From Gonocerus acuteangulatus (lineage: Eukaryota > Arthropoda > Insecta > Hemiptera > Coreidae): a DNA stretch of 64,000 nt. A model generated the notes under the pieces. It did no database searches, had not been told where the DNA came from, and saw only the letters and a program-made list of their open reading frames with translations. The DNA lies in contig OX328125.1 in the NCBI GenBank assembly GCA_946811695.1, positions 105,364,876 through 105,428,875 on the forward strand. Direction: 5' to 3'. This document shows, one piece after another, positions 20,240 to 31,045 of the stretch. A program made the translations under genes and the position numbers. Position 1 is the first letter of the stretch; each line of letters begins with the position of its first letter.

Positions 20240-20760
20240 GGTTTAGCAATCCTCTTTGGGTCACCAATGAGGTCCGTCCTAAAATGCAGGAATATCTTGG
20301 CTGGAAAAGCCGTACATCTGCAAATGACCACGTTATGATGGTTAGACTCATGGGATTAAGTTGCCGATGCAGTGCCTGTAAGGAGAACTCTTACAAGTCT
20401 TGCACAGCTTAAGAAGAGCCGCCGTCGTCTGCTTGTCTTGAAAACTTTGGGTGTCTCTGGGTGATACTGTAGTGCCGCAACCTTCCACGGTATTCCTCGA
20501 CCTAACTCCTAGATACAGGTTTCTGGAAAAATGGGCACCGTAGATGCCTCATTGTTAGCCAGCTCGTCTGATTTTTCGTTCCCCTGGATGCCAGAATGTA
20601 CCGGAACCCGCTTGAGCTTGACATTTGACAGCTCAAATGTGTTACAAACATTCACCACTTTTGACATTATTCTAGTCCTGGTTGTGCTCTCATTGCTGAT
20701 TAGCAGGCCACGAATATGACGACACGTTAATCCCTAGGATGCCCGCTCTTTTTACAGTGC
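20240..20760 (-). pseudogene. LINE RNase H and C-terminal fragment
   Basis: The minus frame from about 20718 to 20510 reads IRGLLISNESTTRTRI, then KLKRVPVHSGIQGNEKSDEL, AN and a stop near 20516. VPxHSGIxGNExxDELAN is the last conserved block of the RNase H domain in I-type LINEs. Downstream, after frameshifts, remnants such as LTGTASA and CRCTAF occupy the place of the C-terminal cysteine motif. The copy is highly decayed. Confidence 0.7.
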
Positions 20761-20839
20761 ACACAACTATTTGTAGTTATGAATTCTCCTTGAAACACCG
20801 AGCTAACATTTCAAGTGCTATTGTAATACTGTGAATGGG

Positions 20840-20925
20840 CACCTATAACCACATTCCAGCTCCTGCACCTATAACCACACTCCAGCTCCTGCACCTATAA
20901 CCACACTCCAGCTCCTGCACCTATA
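20840..20925. repeat. 26-bp tandem repeat, 3.3 copies
   Basis: Units begin at 20840, 20866 and 20892 (CACCTATAACCACA.TCCAG then CTCCTG), with a partial fourth. Only one substitution separates them. Confidence 0.95.
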
Positions 20926-21030
20926 TTGCGTCAAGTTCCTTGGTAACAGGGCTAATAATAATTTTTAAAGAAATATATTTTAATCTAAAATGATTAAAAT
21001 CAAACTTCATTATGAAGAAATTATTTGAGA

Positions 21031-21590
21031 TATAGAAGCTGCCGGAGAGAAGAAGTAGTCCTTACAAGACTTAGAATAGGACATACACTACTAACTCACT
21101 CTTACTTAATGACAAAACAAGACATACCACTATGTATAGAATGCAATAAGACATTAACGGTAAAACACTTACTAACAGACTGCAGGAAACGTGAAAACAT
21201 CAACATGCCACATGATATGAACGAACTATTGTCAGATGGTAGCCCACACATATCTATTATTTTAGACTTTTTAAAACACATAAATATTTACGAAGGAATA
21301 TAGAAAAACGTAAATTTTGAAGTATGTTAAAATTAATTTTATAATTCAATTTTATTTGTACAAAATAAAGGGACAAGGTTTAGTTTATTAAAAATAATTT
21401 ATTACTTATCTGTTTTTTATTTTATAGTTGACCTTTCTGTTTGGTATTTTTATTATTCTATTTTTTTTCTCTCTTTTTGCCCTTTTTTTTTTGTCTTGTA
21501 TAGTTGATAGATTCAGTTATTTAATTTTTTATTTAAATGTTTTATTTTTGATGTGCTAGATCTTTTATTTTGCTAGCTCTTAAATAAAAT
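21031..21590 (+). mobile_element. 5'-truncated I/jockey-type LINE with 13-bp target duplication
   Basis: AAATTATTTGAGA occurs at 21018-21030 and 21591-21603, directly flanking a plus-strand LINE 3' end. The insert has the C-terminal coding part and a 290-bp 3' untranslated region with T-rich runs and a TAAATAAAAT end. The same 3' region is found inverted at 4945-5346. Confidence 0.85.
21036..21303 (+). pseudogene. LINE ORF2 C-terminal domain
   Basis: The frame reads SCRREEVVLTRLRIGHTLL, THSYLMTKQDIPLCIECNK, TLTVKHLLTDCRKREN and ends with INIYEGI and a stop at 21301. It has the RIGHTxLTHxYL block and a CxxC...HxxxxC knuckle, the normal end of I/jockey-type ORF2 proteins after RNase H. The frame is intact to its stop but lacks everything upstream because of 5' truncation, so it cannot encode a working enzyme. 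Confidence 0.85.
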
Positions 21591-22154
21591 AAATTATTTG
21601 AGAAAGATTAATATAAAATAAAAATAAAAATTAATTATCTCTATTACATAGATATAATCGCAGGTTGGGTAAGCCGATCGATTCAAGAGGTCAAGTATGG
21701 GGCTAAGGGCCACGTTATGAAAACAAATAACCCATCTACGCTTACTCAAAGCATTACATCAATAAATATCAATTTTAAAAGCAAAAACTATAATAAAATA
21801 TGCATTTAATATTAATTACTTAATCCAACAGTTAAAACTGTAAATAGTCGTCCGGCAATAAAAACTCCAATCGCTTTCAGAATCAATACATGAATAACAA
21901 TGAATAATAAATTACTTTTTATTAAGCCTTTCGGTTTACGACATATTATTATTTATTAAAATCAGTGATCAATAAAACAATTCCTATTTAATTTATTCCA
22001 TTAAAGTGAATACCAAAGATTCATTAAATTTTTAATGTACCGTTGTAATAGATATGCTTAACAACGAACTGAAAGTAAATAATAGTCAGAAATAAAATAT
22101 AGTGATTCATTTTTTGAAGAATTTTACGTAGTCATATTACATAATAGTTCATAT

Positions 22155-22337
22155 ATATTAAACACTAGCTGAGTACCCGTGCTTCACCACGGCCGATAAG
22201 TATTTTTTATATTGAGTTAAATAAGATATGATCAAAATTAACGCTACTACATAATTTTGTACAGCTTATTATTGCACGGACTTTGAAAATACCCAGGAAA
22301 CACCATGTGGATGTAACCGTGCTTGTTTCCGTTGGAG

Positions 22338-22375
<38 letters not shown>

Positions 22376-23415
22376 AAGAAAAAAAAATACAACAACCGCT
22401 TAAAAAGTAAAAGGTTAGGTAAACATAGACAAATACACGTTGAAAAGCATAAAACTAACAAATTTAAAGTTTTAAGCACATATCTCTTCGATTGACATCG
22501 CCCCACCGAACATTACAACAGAATCTTATTGTAGAGAATTTAGTAACCTTTCGAATAGCCGCCTTCCACTTACTAAGAGTTCCCAACCGTTTTCGAGATA
22601 TTTTAGAAAATATACTGAGATCCGAAAACTTTGTATCACCATTCATACAATTTTTTTCCATATACTTCGTTTCTGAATACCCAAACAGAAAATTAGTTTT
22701 GAAAAGTATTTCTATCAATTTTTCTGGCAAATGGCTACAGAACTCGCTTAAAAAATGGTTTCATTCGTTTTCCTACGTTAAGGAATCTTTTGCACAAATT
22801 TCGCTCCAAAAACCATGTTCCAGTAAACGGATTCAACTGGTTAATGAACTTTTTGTACCAAATGTTATCAACATCGAACCATTTTTGAGCCGATGAGGAA
22901 CTTCTTAATAATTCAAACCCCCCTAAAAGTACTTAAACATTTGAATATCAAAAAAACCTTTCTTAGCGAGTGTTTACACTCTAAACGTATTGTCCGTGCA
23001 AAATTTCAAATTTTTGTGTCAAATGGTTCGGGATATTATTACCTCGGATGGGCCATCACCAGGGGGGCGTAAACTCTATGAGGGACAAAATCACATTTTA
23101 TTTCTAGTAATTCAAGGACTGCCATCATAGTGGAAATTAACCTTAATTAAAAATAATACTATGAAATAGATAATGTACTGTAACAGCTGTTCTGTTATCG
23201 TCCTAGCAACGCTTGCTGCCTAGGCTTGCCTGCTCTAACCAACTAAAATTATAACCCCCCTAAAAATACTTAAAAATTCGAATATCAAAAAATCCTTTCT
23301 TAGCCTACGTTGTGTAGGGAGTGTCCATGCAAAATTTCAAAATTTTATGTCGAGCGGTTTGGGCTGGGCGATGATAGGTCAGTGAGTGAGTGGTATTTGA
23401 CAAATATATAGTAGA
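22155..23415. mobile_element. CTAGCTGAGTACCCGTGCTT repeat, about 1.2 kb
   Basis: It starts ACTAGCTGAGTACCCGTGC and ends GGTCAGTGAGTGAGTGG then TATATAGTAGATT. A block near 22917-23035 (CCCCCTAAAAGTACTTAAAC, CTTTCTTAGC, GTCCGTGCAAAATTTCAAA) recurs at 23256-23345, on either side of the 210-bp repeat at 23030-23250. It includes a poly-A run at 22341-22372. Elements with such ends are common in invertebrate genomes, but I cannot assign the class (RTE tail or Helitron-related). Confidence 0.55.
23030..23250. repeat. 210-bp repeat, second copy
   Basis: Collinear with 7440-7655 (TACCTCGGATG, GGACTGCCATCATAG, ACAGCTGTTCTGTTATCGTC). It lies within the larger repeat at 22155-23415. Confidence 0.65.
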
Positions 23416-24130
23416 TTAATATAGTTTGATTTTATCATATACCTAAAAAAACCTTAAACATTTAAGATCAAAATTGAAATAAAGGTAACTTGCAATGCAC
23501 TCTCCGTTTTTTTAAGAAACCTTTTTCTAATGTGAAGAAAAAATGATAAGTAGGTGATAAAAATCCATACCGTGAACCGACAGACTTTTGGATTCATAAG
23601 CAATAAAAACTTTAAATAAAAAAAACAATGGTTTTCGCGTTTTTGTAATAACTGGAATCATTATTTTCATAACAAGTAATGTTTTTCACCTTTCTTATAC
23701 CAATTTTTCTTTTATCCAGTAAAAATCACAAAAATAATTTCTTGATTTAAAGACAATTTAACTCTCCATAAAAGTTTTCTTTAAAGATTTTTTACGATAT
23801 TTTTACTGGATCAATTTTTTGTTTGTTTTTCTAAATGCAGAAAACAATAGAAAATTCTTCTTCTCACGATGAATGGAGGCGATACATTTTGAAAGAAGAC
23901 TGAATCAAATGATTACTAACCTTCAAAAAAGTTATTCATTTGTGATATACTCAGATAGCGCTTTCATATGAAAGGCCCCATCATCGGAGCGAGTTTGAAG
24001 TTTACTGAAGTTTATCAACAGCCGAATGAGGTTAGAATAATCCCTTGCAGACAGAAAAAAAAACATTTTTTTTTTTTTACCACGGTAGTAGGCAACAATT
24101 CCAATCCGGTAAATTACTAGTCCTTTTATA
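23416..24130. other. AT-rich spacer, no gene seen
   Basis: A loose inverted pair (TTTATCCAGTAAAAATC near 23713 and ATTTTTACTGGATC near 23799) could form a weak hairpin. Nothing else is supported. Confidence 0.4.
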
Positions 24131-24134
24131 TATG

Positions 24135-24150
24135 TATGTGTGTGTGTGCG

Positions 24151-24227
<77 letters not shown>
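24135..24227. repeat. compound (TG)n(CA)n(TA)n microsatellite
   Basis: TGTGTG switches to CACACA at GCGC and then to a pure TA tract. Long open frames of alternating Y/I or H/T residues in this area are artefacts of the repeat. Confidence 0.95.
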
Positions 24228-24229
<2 letters not shown>

Positions 24230-24781
24230 CAGGTATGCGGTGAAATAATGTGGTTCCTGAATAACAGAATTTTTTCCATAGATAAGCATTTCTACGTCAT
24301 ATGTAATAAGTGTTTGCGAGCAGTATAATTGTGTTGACATTAAATAATTATTCTACTTGATCTTTATACTTAAAAATAACCCACTTAATGTATTTACATT
24401 AGGAAATAATCCGCTAATCTAAATCGTGCCAATAATGTTTTAATTCCACATAATGCAAACAAAAAGGAACAAATACTTCTAATTCGTTTTAATTATAATC
24501 TCAAAAAGGTCAGAGTCTTTATCGTTTTAAAATAATAAAAAAAAAGAAGTGTATTCAGAAACATTTGTGAATACCATTCCTAAAATGGGGGGGGGGCCTC
24601 CAACATGTCCTCACATTCCTTTGTCGGAAAGGATCTTGTTTGGAAGGGTCCAATTAAACTATAATTCGGAATGTACATATTGGATGTGGATAAAAATGTT
24701 AGCTCTTTTTTATCGCCTTTTCTCCCTGGCTGTATAGGGAGGAAACCCGAATATGACGTCGAACCAATGACGAAGTCCGGA

Positions 24782-24791
<10 letters not shown>

Positions 24792-24858
<67 letters not shown>
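24792..24858. repeat. (TA)n microsatellite
   Basis: Uninterrupted TA tract of about 67 bp just upstream of a 5S-derived sequence. Confidence 0.95.
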
Positions 24859-24859
<1 letters not shown>

Positions 24860-24879
24860 CAATTTTCAATAGACGAACA

Positions 24880-24986
24880 GCCAACGGCCATAGCCAGGTT
24901 GAATATACCGGTTCCACTTGATGACTGTAGTTAAGCAACGTCGGGCGTGGCCAGTACCTGAATGGGTGACCGACCTTATTGTAGGC
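24880..24986 (+). repeat. 5S rRNA-derived SINE head or pseudogene
   Basis: GCCAACGGCCATAGCCAGGT, TGAATATACCGGTTCC, AGTTAAGCAACGTCGGGCG and CCAGTACCTGAATGGGTGAC follow animal 5S rRNA in order, including the internal promoter region. The anticipated CGTCCGATCACC part is altered (ACTTGATGACTG) and the 3' stem ends early. No SINE body or A-tail is evident after it, so it may be a truncated SINE3 or a 5S pseudogene. Confidence 0.8.
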
Positions 24987-26210
24987 TTTATAATAGCAGC
25001 CACTTTTTTTTCTTTACAAAATGGAGATTTCTGAGGAAAAAAAATAACAATGAGAAGAACCCAAAAAAACGCTGAAACAAAGTTTTCAATATTTCCCCTT
25101 AAGAACCTCAAGAAAGATACGACTCGTGAAAATCTTTACAGCCAGTTCCAATTCCTGAGCCAAAGATCAATGTCTTGCTTCGCCTTAAACAGTTTTTGAT
25201 TAAACCAGCTTCAAAAACCTTCTTTGAAAACTCGCCACGAACATCTACCGCTAAAAATAACGTCGAAGATACATACCTGAAAGTAAACAATTTTGTAAAT
25301 GAAAAGTTCTTTTTGAATGAAAAGAAGCTTGCTTGCATAATTTGAGGTATTTGTACCTTGAACTGCCCAAAAAAAGTATTTTATTTGATTAGGAACACCC
25401 GTTGAAGTAAAATAAAAAATAAAAAAAAACTACTCGGTTAGGATTGTAAACATAGGAAATTTGGAACATGAAAGTTGTTTTTTTTTTTTTTTGTTTTTGT
25501 TTTTCATTTTTCTCAAAATTACTTTTTAGTGACATTCATCGTTTTGTCGCTACATTTATTTATTTTGTAATCATTTAATCAGCTGATTACAATAAACATA
25601 GAAGTTAAACACTATTGCATGTTTGTTTTTGTCGCTGCCTTTGTGGGGAATTTGGATTTTAGCTTTTGTTATTTTAAGCAAATCTATAGTGACCACATCC
25701 TACCAATATAGAACGAGATAAAAGCTGGAAAACCCCTTTAACATAATAAGCGAGGAAATGGGTAATTAGACAGTTTGGCATTGGAAATAGAATAGATTTC
25801 TACAACAGGTATTTCCTTCAAACATTATACTCTTGTTATTATTAATTTTTTTTTTAAACCTAACCCTTTTTTTAAACAATACCTTGTTCACTGGGATTTG
25901 TTTTTGGTGGTTTATATTATCCTATATATGATATATGAGAAAAAATATTATTTTGGGCATTTATCAATGCAATAGCACCCAAAACAATGATTGTTAGAAT
26001 TTTTGTCTGTGCGTTTCTGCACGCTAATCTGAGAAACGGCTTAGGCGATTTAGATGCAATTTTCACTACCATATTTTGTGGTAAGCTTCACTTAACATTT
26101 AGTGTTGTGTTTGCTTCATGTCAATCGAGAATAATTGAGAAAGTGATCCCAATGTAAGGAACGAACATAGAATATTAAGAGAGCGAACAGACAAATATAT
26201 CTATACATAC
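24987..26210. other. AT-rich spacer, no gene seen
   Basis: Minus-strand open stretches at 24866-25111 and 25108-25338 show no domain I recognise. No repeat of the window was matched here with confidence. Confidence 0.4.
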
Positions 26211-26219
26211 ATTAAAAAT

Positions 26220-26760
26220 GTAACGGATCGCTGACTGTACATATCCTCGTTACAAATGCAAACTAACGAATATGAAAAAAATGCATCTTTCATTGTCCAT
26301 CTTTAATAATTTCTGCTGGACTTATTTACGGCAAATTCTTCAATCTGACTTCACTCTATTAAAGGGAAAGTATTCCACTATCAAAAGGTCAAATCTGCCG
26401 AATATTTGACAGTCCAAAAAAAAGTTATGAATAAATACTTTTCCACTCTGAAAAGTGGTGATTTTCATATTCGTTAGTTTGCTTTTGTATCGACGATATC
26501 ATCGTTACAAATGCAAAGTATCGAATGTGAAAATCACCAGTTTCCAGAGTGAACAATTTTTATTCATTACTACGCTCTTGGACAGTCAAATAGTCGGCAG
26601 ATTCGACCTTTTGGCAGTGGTTACTTTGCGCTTTCACTGAGTGAACTTAGATTCGAGAGTTTTCCGTCCATAAGTCCAACAGCAATCAGGTACGATTGGA
26701 AATGATAAATGCGTTTTTTCACATTCTATACTTTGCTTTTGTATCTACAATATGGTATAA
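26220..26760. mobile_element. foldback/MITE-like element with GCAAA.TA.CGAAT.TGAAAA motifs
   Basis: The left half (26220-26480) and right half (26500-26755) are inverted relatives: GTTACAAATGCAAACTAACG and the inverse of TTTGCTTTTGTATC; also GTCAAATCTGCCGAATATT against the inverse of GGCAGATTCGACCTTTTGG. The motif TATCGAATGTGAAAA recurs at 49680, 49940 and in variants at 62130-63120. No coding sequence was found. Confidence 0.65.
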
Positions 26761-27143
26761 GAAATCTACAAGTCGGATTTTTTTAAGGAACGCTCAATTT
26801 CTAATCCACTGATTTTTACGATTGATGATAAAAGTTTTTTTTCTTTTATTTAACAAATATTATACTGCCAATTACGTTGCATCTAAATAAAAATTTCAAG
26901 ACATAAAGCGATATTTATATAAGTTTGTTTACATATACGTAAAGTTTTTTTGTGTTTTAAGTAGGTAAGGGTGCGTTCACTCCTGATCCTTCTCGCAGGA
27001 AATATATCTCTTGAATATTTACATACCGAGAGAAATAGCTAGACATTTATGTCATGGATGTGTATACGACAGGTCTGGAGTTGTTAAAATTTGCGATATA
27101 TGTACGGCCTGTTAAAACACATACATTTGTGTCCTGTACTAGG
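26761..27143. other. spacer, no gene seen
   Basis: No supported feature. TGCGTTCACTCCTGATCC at about 26970 begins a region with ATATCTCT..GAC motifs that recur in the direct repeats that follow. Confidence 0.35.
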
Positions 27144-27365
27144 AAATAATCAGTGTTTACATCTGTTGGTATAGAAGTGTCGACAATACAGCTAGTAGCC
27201 AACATATTTCTCTCTGACATTAAATTCTTCTCTTTATAATCAGTGTTTACACCTGACGGTATAGAAGTGTCGACACTTATAGCTCGTGTTAGAAATATAT
27301 ATCTCAGACAGAAATTGTTCGCAGTTTACATTAGTCACAATTTCTCTCTGACATAAATATCCTGC
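27144..27365. repeat. imperfect direct repeat, unit about 90 bp
   Basis: ATCAGTGTTTACATCTGTTG, GTATAGAAGTGTCGACA at 27150-27187 recurs as ATCAGTGTTTACACCTGACG, GTATAGAAGTGTCGACA at 27239-27276, and TTTCTCTCTGACAT follows both. The copies have diverged outside these blocks. Confidence 0.75.
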
Positions 27366-27543
27366 AATAACTGTCAGGCGTAAATTCATCCTATGATCGA
27401 TGAAGATTTGTGAATATTTAACTTTCTGCTAGCACTGGTTTCGTTTAATATCGTTTGGAATACTTTAAAGAAGTTTCATGAAACTTGGACAAAACCGAGC
27501 CTCCACAATAATTAAGATTCAAAAAAATACAAAATCAAATATA

Positions 27544-27715
27544 AAGACAAGGTATGGTTGGGATTCGGCTAGGAGAAAAAAACGTCATATCTTCAGGCAG
27601 AAATCTATATTGGACATACATATTTCTTCCTGAAGGTCTGACGTTTTTTTCTCCTAGCCGAATCTCAACCATCCCTTGTCTTTGTATCACTGCAACGGCT
27701 AACTGTCTCCATCCC
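27544..27715. mobile_element. 172-bp hairpin insertion with 14-bp target duplication
   Basis: CAAAATCAAATATA flanks both sides (27530-27543 and 27716-27729). The insert opens with a near-perfect 60-bp inverted repeat: AAGACAAGG, GATTCGGCTAGGAG, AAAAAACGTCA and TCTTCAGG all recur inverted at 27622-27681. A 34-bp unpaired tail (CACTGCAACGGCTAACTGTC) follows. A 14-bp duplication suggests retroposition of a hairpin RNA. I do not recognise the source. Confidence 0.65.
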
Positions 27716-27729
27716 CAAAATCAAATATA

Positions 27730-28137
27730 GAACATTTCTGAAGCCTTTGCTAATTGACTAATACAGCAGTTTAGTAGCTTCGACATGACAATGATAGTAA
27801 GCCATGATAGAAGAGAAGATAGATTAGGAATATTGATTAGGTGTTTACAAGGATTTAGGTTTAAAGCAGCTAATGCTAACAACACTTTATCATCCGACCT
27901 TTATCTGAGTACCCGCTCCCTTCTCCTCTTCCCATCCTCTTTAATTAGGAGAGAAATTGCTAAAATAATAAAGTCCTTCTCAATAAAATGTTATGCCTGT
28001 TTTAATAAAAATTACATTAAAAAAATAAAAGTGCAGAAAATTGAAAAATATTCACTACTCAAAAAAACGTTTCTTTTCCTACTTACGCCTTTCTTCTTTC
28101 TCATTAGAAGTAATTTGTAGGTTCTATGACCCACTAA
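27730..28137. other. no recognised gene
   Basis: A 111-codon plus-strand open stretch (27785-28120) has no recognisable motif, and its C-terminal third is low-complexity K/F/L-rich. I leave it uncalled. Confidence 0.35.
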
Positions 28138-28352
28138 CGTATACAGAAAATAATTTCGGGGTGGGGGGCATGGAGCCCCTAAGCATTTGAGGTGTAGGGA
28201 AAAATTTAAATATAAAAGTGATGAGTTTTAAGGTCCTCTGGACGCCTAGTAGACCAGGGTAAATGTAGAAGACATTTTTCGTTTCTTTACGCTTTCTTTA
28301 CAAGAAATGTTCTTACCGAAACAAAATTTCGGGGGGAGGGGCTGCAGCAATA
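28138..28352. mobile_element. degenerate CATGGGCG-family MITE
   Basis: ACGTATACAGAAAATAATTT, CGGGG and, 190 bp on, AACAAAATTTCGGGGGG, GGGGCTGCAGCA match the inverted orientation of the family. The final CATGGGCG termini and target duplication are lost, and the middle is unrelated. Confidence 0.5.
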
Positions 28353-28382
28353 AACTCATCACAATAATTATTATTTAAATAT

Positions 28383-28557
28383 TAAAGTCCATTTATAATT
28401 GATACAGACTTTTAGGACGAGTTATCTTTAGGTCATCAGCCTTTTCTAGTTAGGATAGAGCTGACGCCTTTTCTATTTTCCACAGAAAATCCACCACCCC
28501 AAGTGGGGATCGAATCCAAGACTTTAGGCAAGGAGTTCTCATGGCAACCGGCCCTCC
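28383..28557 (-). repeat. class-II-tRNA-like SINE (family 1)
   Basis: The minus strand has GGCCGGTTGCCATGAG, box B variant GGATTCGATCCCCAC and body GTCAGCTCTATCCTAAC, ending near TTATAAATGGACTTTAA. It is more diverged than the 35187 copy, with a shortened middle of the head. Confidence 0.7.
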
Positions 28558-29582
28558 AAATATATAAATTTACATAGAACGAAAAATATTATTAGATACT
28601 CCAATAAGCAATAATTCTACAAAAGAAACTTGGCGATAAATTAATCTTCCTAATAGCTCCATCTACAGGCTTATTTTTTTTCTCTTTTATAAACCATATC
28701 TATAAATCATTATATTCACTATTCGTATAAATACATTTTATTTAAAATTAGTCAATTTCATGAAATGAATTTATAGATATGAATAAATTAGTGGATGGAA
28801 ATTAGCAGTAAATTACAAGCCTGCAGTATTTTCCTTTTAGAATAAAAACACTTCGTTAAAAAAGAGTTATACAAATTGCTTTTTTTATCATATTTTACTA
28901 TTAATGATCCAATAAAAATATATGCCAAGCTTTTTTTTTTGGGAGTTCACTTAATTATATTAGTCACAAGTTTTTTTATATTTATATTTAACATATCCTC
29001 TTTGATTATAAAATTATTTCTGTTTCTTCCGAAGCATTTCTAGCTTTCCTTTGGCTTCTTTTCAAAGGTTTCGTAACCTTTGTAATTACTGATTAAAAAA
29101 CTCAAATTCAAAAGTTCAAACAATTAAAAATTTAAAAAAAATCATCATATTTTTTGTATTAAAATACATATACAAATAAGTTGGTATACATCATTGCCTC
29201 TCATTGCATCATTGAAACGTCGACTTACTTATCAGCACTTCGTTTTCTATCATAAGCATGTTTCCTACTTTTGACAAGGAATGAAATACGCTATAATTTT
29301 AATTATTAAGAAAATCAATTTGCATTTGGAAAGCGAAATGGGAAATAAATGGAAATCCCGAATGTTATTAATAAATAATTAGAGTAAATTGAATTCCACT
29401 AAAGAGCCAAATACAATTTCATAGCGCTGATTAAATGTGCATTAGATTTTGGCGAAAATAAGCCAAGGCATCGATCGTTTAGTGGAGAAACAGTAATAGT
29501 TCACATTCTCTGCCTGTTTTAAATAATTAAAGGGTTATTTACTGAAATTATGAAATAACCGACTTTAATTATATTTATATAA
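28558..29582. other. AT-rich, possibly single-copy DNA
   Basis: From 29290 to 29580 the sequence has no relatives in the window and carries many TAAT/ATTA-type words (TTAATAAATAATTAGAG, TGCATTAGATTT, AATAATTAAAGGG). That composition is seen in animal enhancers, but nothing proves function. No gene was seen. Confidence 0.3.
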
Positions 29583-30135
29583 AACTAGCCGTTACCCGGA
29601 GTGCCATGCTACGCCTACTTTCTGCGTATAGAAAAGCCTAAATAAATTAGACACCAAATAAGTATTATTAAAATCTAATAACTCGAATCTGTAACTGTTA
29701 TGAACCCGTGGCTTCCCAACTGTGAGTCCTAGACGACTTTGACCTAACCTATAACACACCCCGTATCAAGACATACATGTATACCAAGTTTCGTAAAAAT
29801 TGGTCTAACGGTGTGGATTTGTATAAGGGACAAACATACAGACAGACAGCTATAAGACGTTTTTGACTTAGCCTACGACACTCCTCAGATTAAGATCTAC
29901 ATGTGTACCGAGTTTAGTCAAAATCGGACGAACGGTGTGGATTTGTATAAGGGACAAACATACAGACAGACAGCTGGTAGATTTTTTTGACCTAGCCTAG
30001 GAGATTTCTCGTATCAAGACCTACCATTATTCCAAGTTTGGTCAGAATCGGTCAAACGGTGTAGATTTGTATAAGGAACAAACAAACAGACAAACAGAAA
30101 AACAGACAGACACGTGATTTTTATATATATAGATC
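29583..30135 (-). mobile_element. CTAGCTGTTACCC repeat with 124-bp-type units, copy A
   Basis: It starts AACTAGCCGTTACCCGGAGT and ends CACGTGATTTTTATATATAT. Inside are repeated phrases GTGGATTTGTATAAGGGAC, AAACATACAGACAGACAGCT and CCGAGTTTAGTCAAAATCG. It is the inverse of 48212-49243 but with about three units instead of seven. No protein is encoded. Confidence 0.75.
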
Positions 30136-30403
30136 TTTCTAACTATCTGCCAAAGTGCAGCCGAAACGTCCAATATAGATTTCTTCCTATTGATTATTTA
30201 TTTGGAGCTCACAGCTCTTTAAGTCAATGTCCTAATAAAGCTAAAAATTATACAGAACCATGTATAAATATAAATATAAAACAAAGACAATACATAACTG
30301 CCAAGATTATTTATAAGACAGAAAAGTTTGGCATAAAAAAATAAATAAAGAACTAAATGAAAACATTAAAAATGATAAATATATAGAAATTTTAATGTTA
30401 AAT

Positions 30404-30620
30404 TATAGCGTATTAAAAAAGGTGAAATATCGTTCTAAGTTCCAGATATTTAAGTATATTATCTATGTGTGTATATTTCTGTGTGAGCAATTCCTGCAAA
30501 TAATGCTTTGGTAAGTCAATGTTTTCCCTTTCTCTGCAGTCTGTAAGTAGGTGTTTAATTGTCAAATGAACGTTACATAGTGTACATTTTGTTTTTTCCT
30601 GTTTTGGTATTAAATATTTA
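30404..30620 (-). pseudogene. LINE ORF2 C-terminal fragment
   Basis: The minus frame reads IPKQEKTKCTLCNVHLTIKH, LLTDCRERENIDLPKHYLQE, then ILKYLELRTIFHLF and a stop at 30404. The CxxC...HLLTDC knuckle marks the end of the same I/jockey-type protein seen at 12684 and 21036, about as distant from them as they are from each other. The piece before the first Cys is lost in AT-rich DNA. Confidence 0.8.
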
Positions 30621-31045
30621 TTGATTAATTAATTATTTTTTTGTCTTTTAACTCTACAAGGCGTTAAAAAAATCAAATGGATATTTATAAGTATAAAAAC
30701 AAAAAAAGTAATCGTAACAAATTGAGAAGTTGTGAAGTTTATCTGTATTCTTTATGTTTATATTTAGTCATGTGTTTACCAGTGTCTTTGTGTAGTATAT
30801 TACTCAACTTGTGATATAAACTATGAATAATTACACTGGCCAACAAAAAAATATTTTTGTAATGTTTCCTTCACTTCATGAGTCAAATCTTACTAATTTT
30901 GGGTTGAAAAAAAAAAAACGAAAATGACAATGAAAAAATTTTATTAGCTCTAGTTTCTGTGATACACCATGGGTCAAAATATATAACGTTAACAAATTGA
31001 GGCAAATCTGTAAATTTTAAACCATAAGTTTATCAACATTATAAA
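30621..31045. other. spacer, no gene seen
   Basis: AT-rich sequence with a poly-A run near 30908. No feature is supported. Confidence 0.4.

Noticed and set aside
23932..24340. Overlapping open frames of 60-115 codons on both strands with alternating Y/I and H/T residues
   Set aside because: They are translations of the TG/CA/TA microsatellite. The same applies to frames at 16128, 24671, 24699, 37661, 41384, 42045 and 50289.
24880..24986. Functional 5S rRNA gene
   Set aside because: Core substitutions and loss of the 3' stem; a relative with a SINE body exists at 44031.
27785..28120. 111-codon plus-strand frame
   Set aside because: No motif and a low-complexity C-terminal part.
30150..30180. 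Another hammerhead-like motif (GCAGCCGAAACGTCC)
   Set aside because: Only the GAAA and stem III part is present; the CUGAUGA core and stem II are missing.
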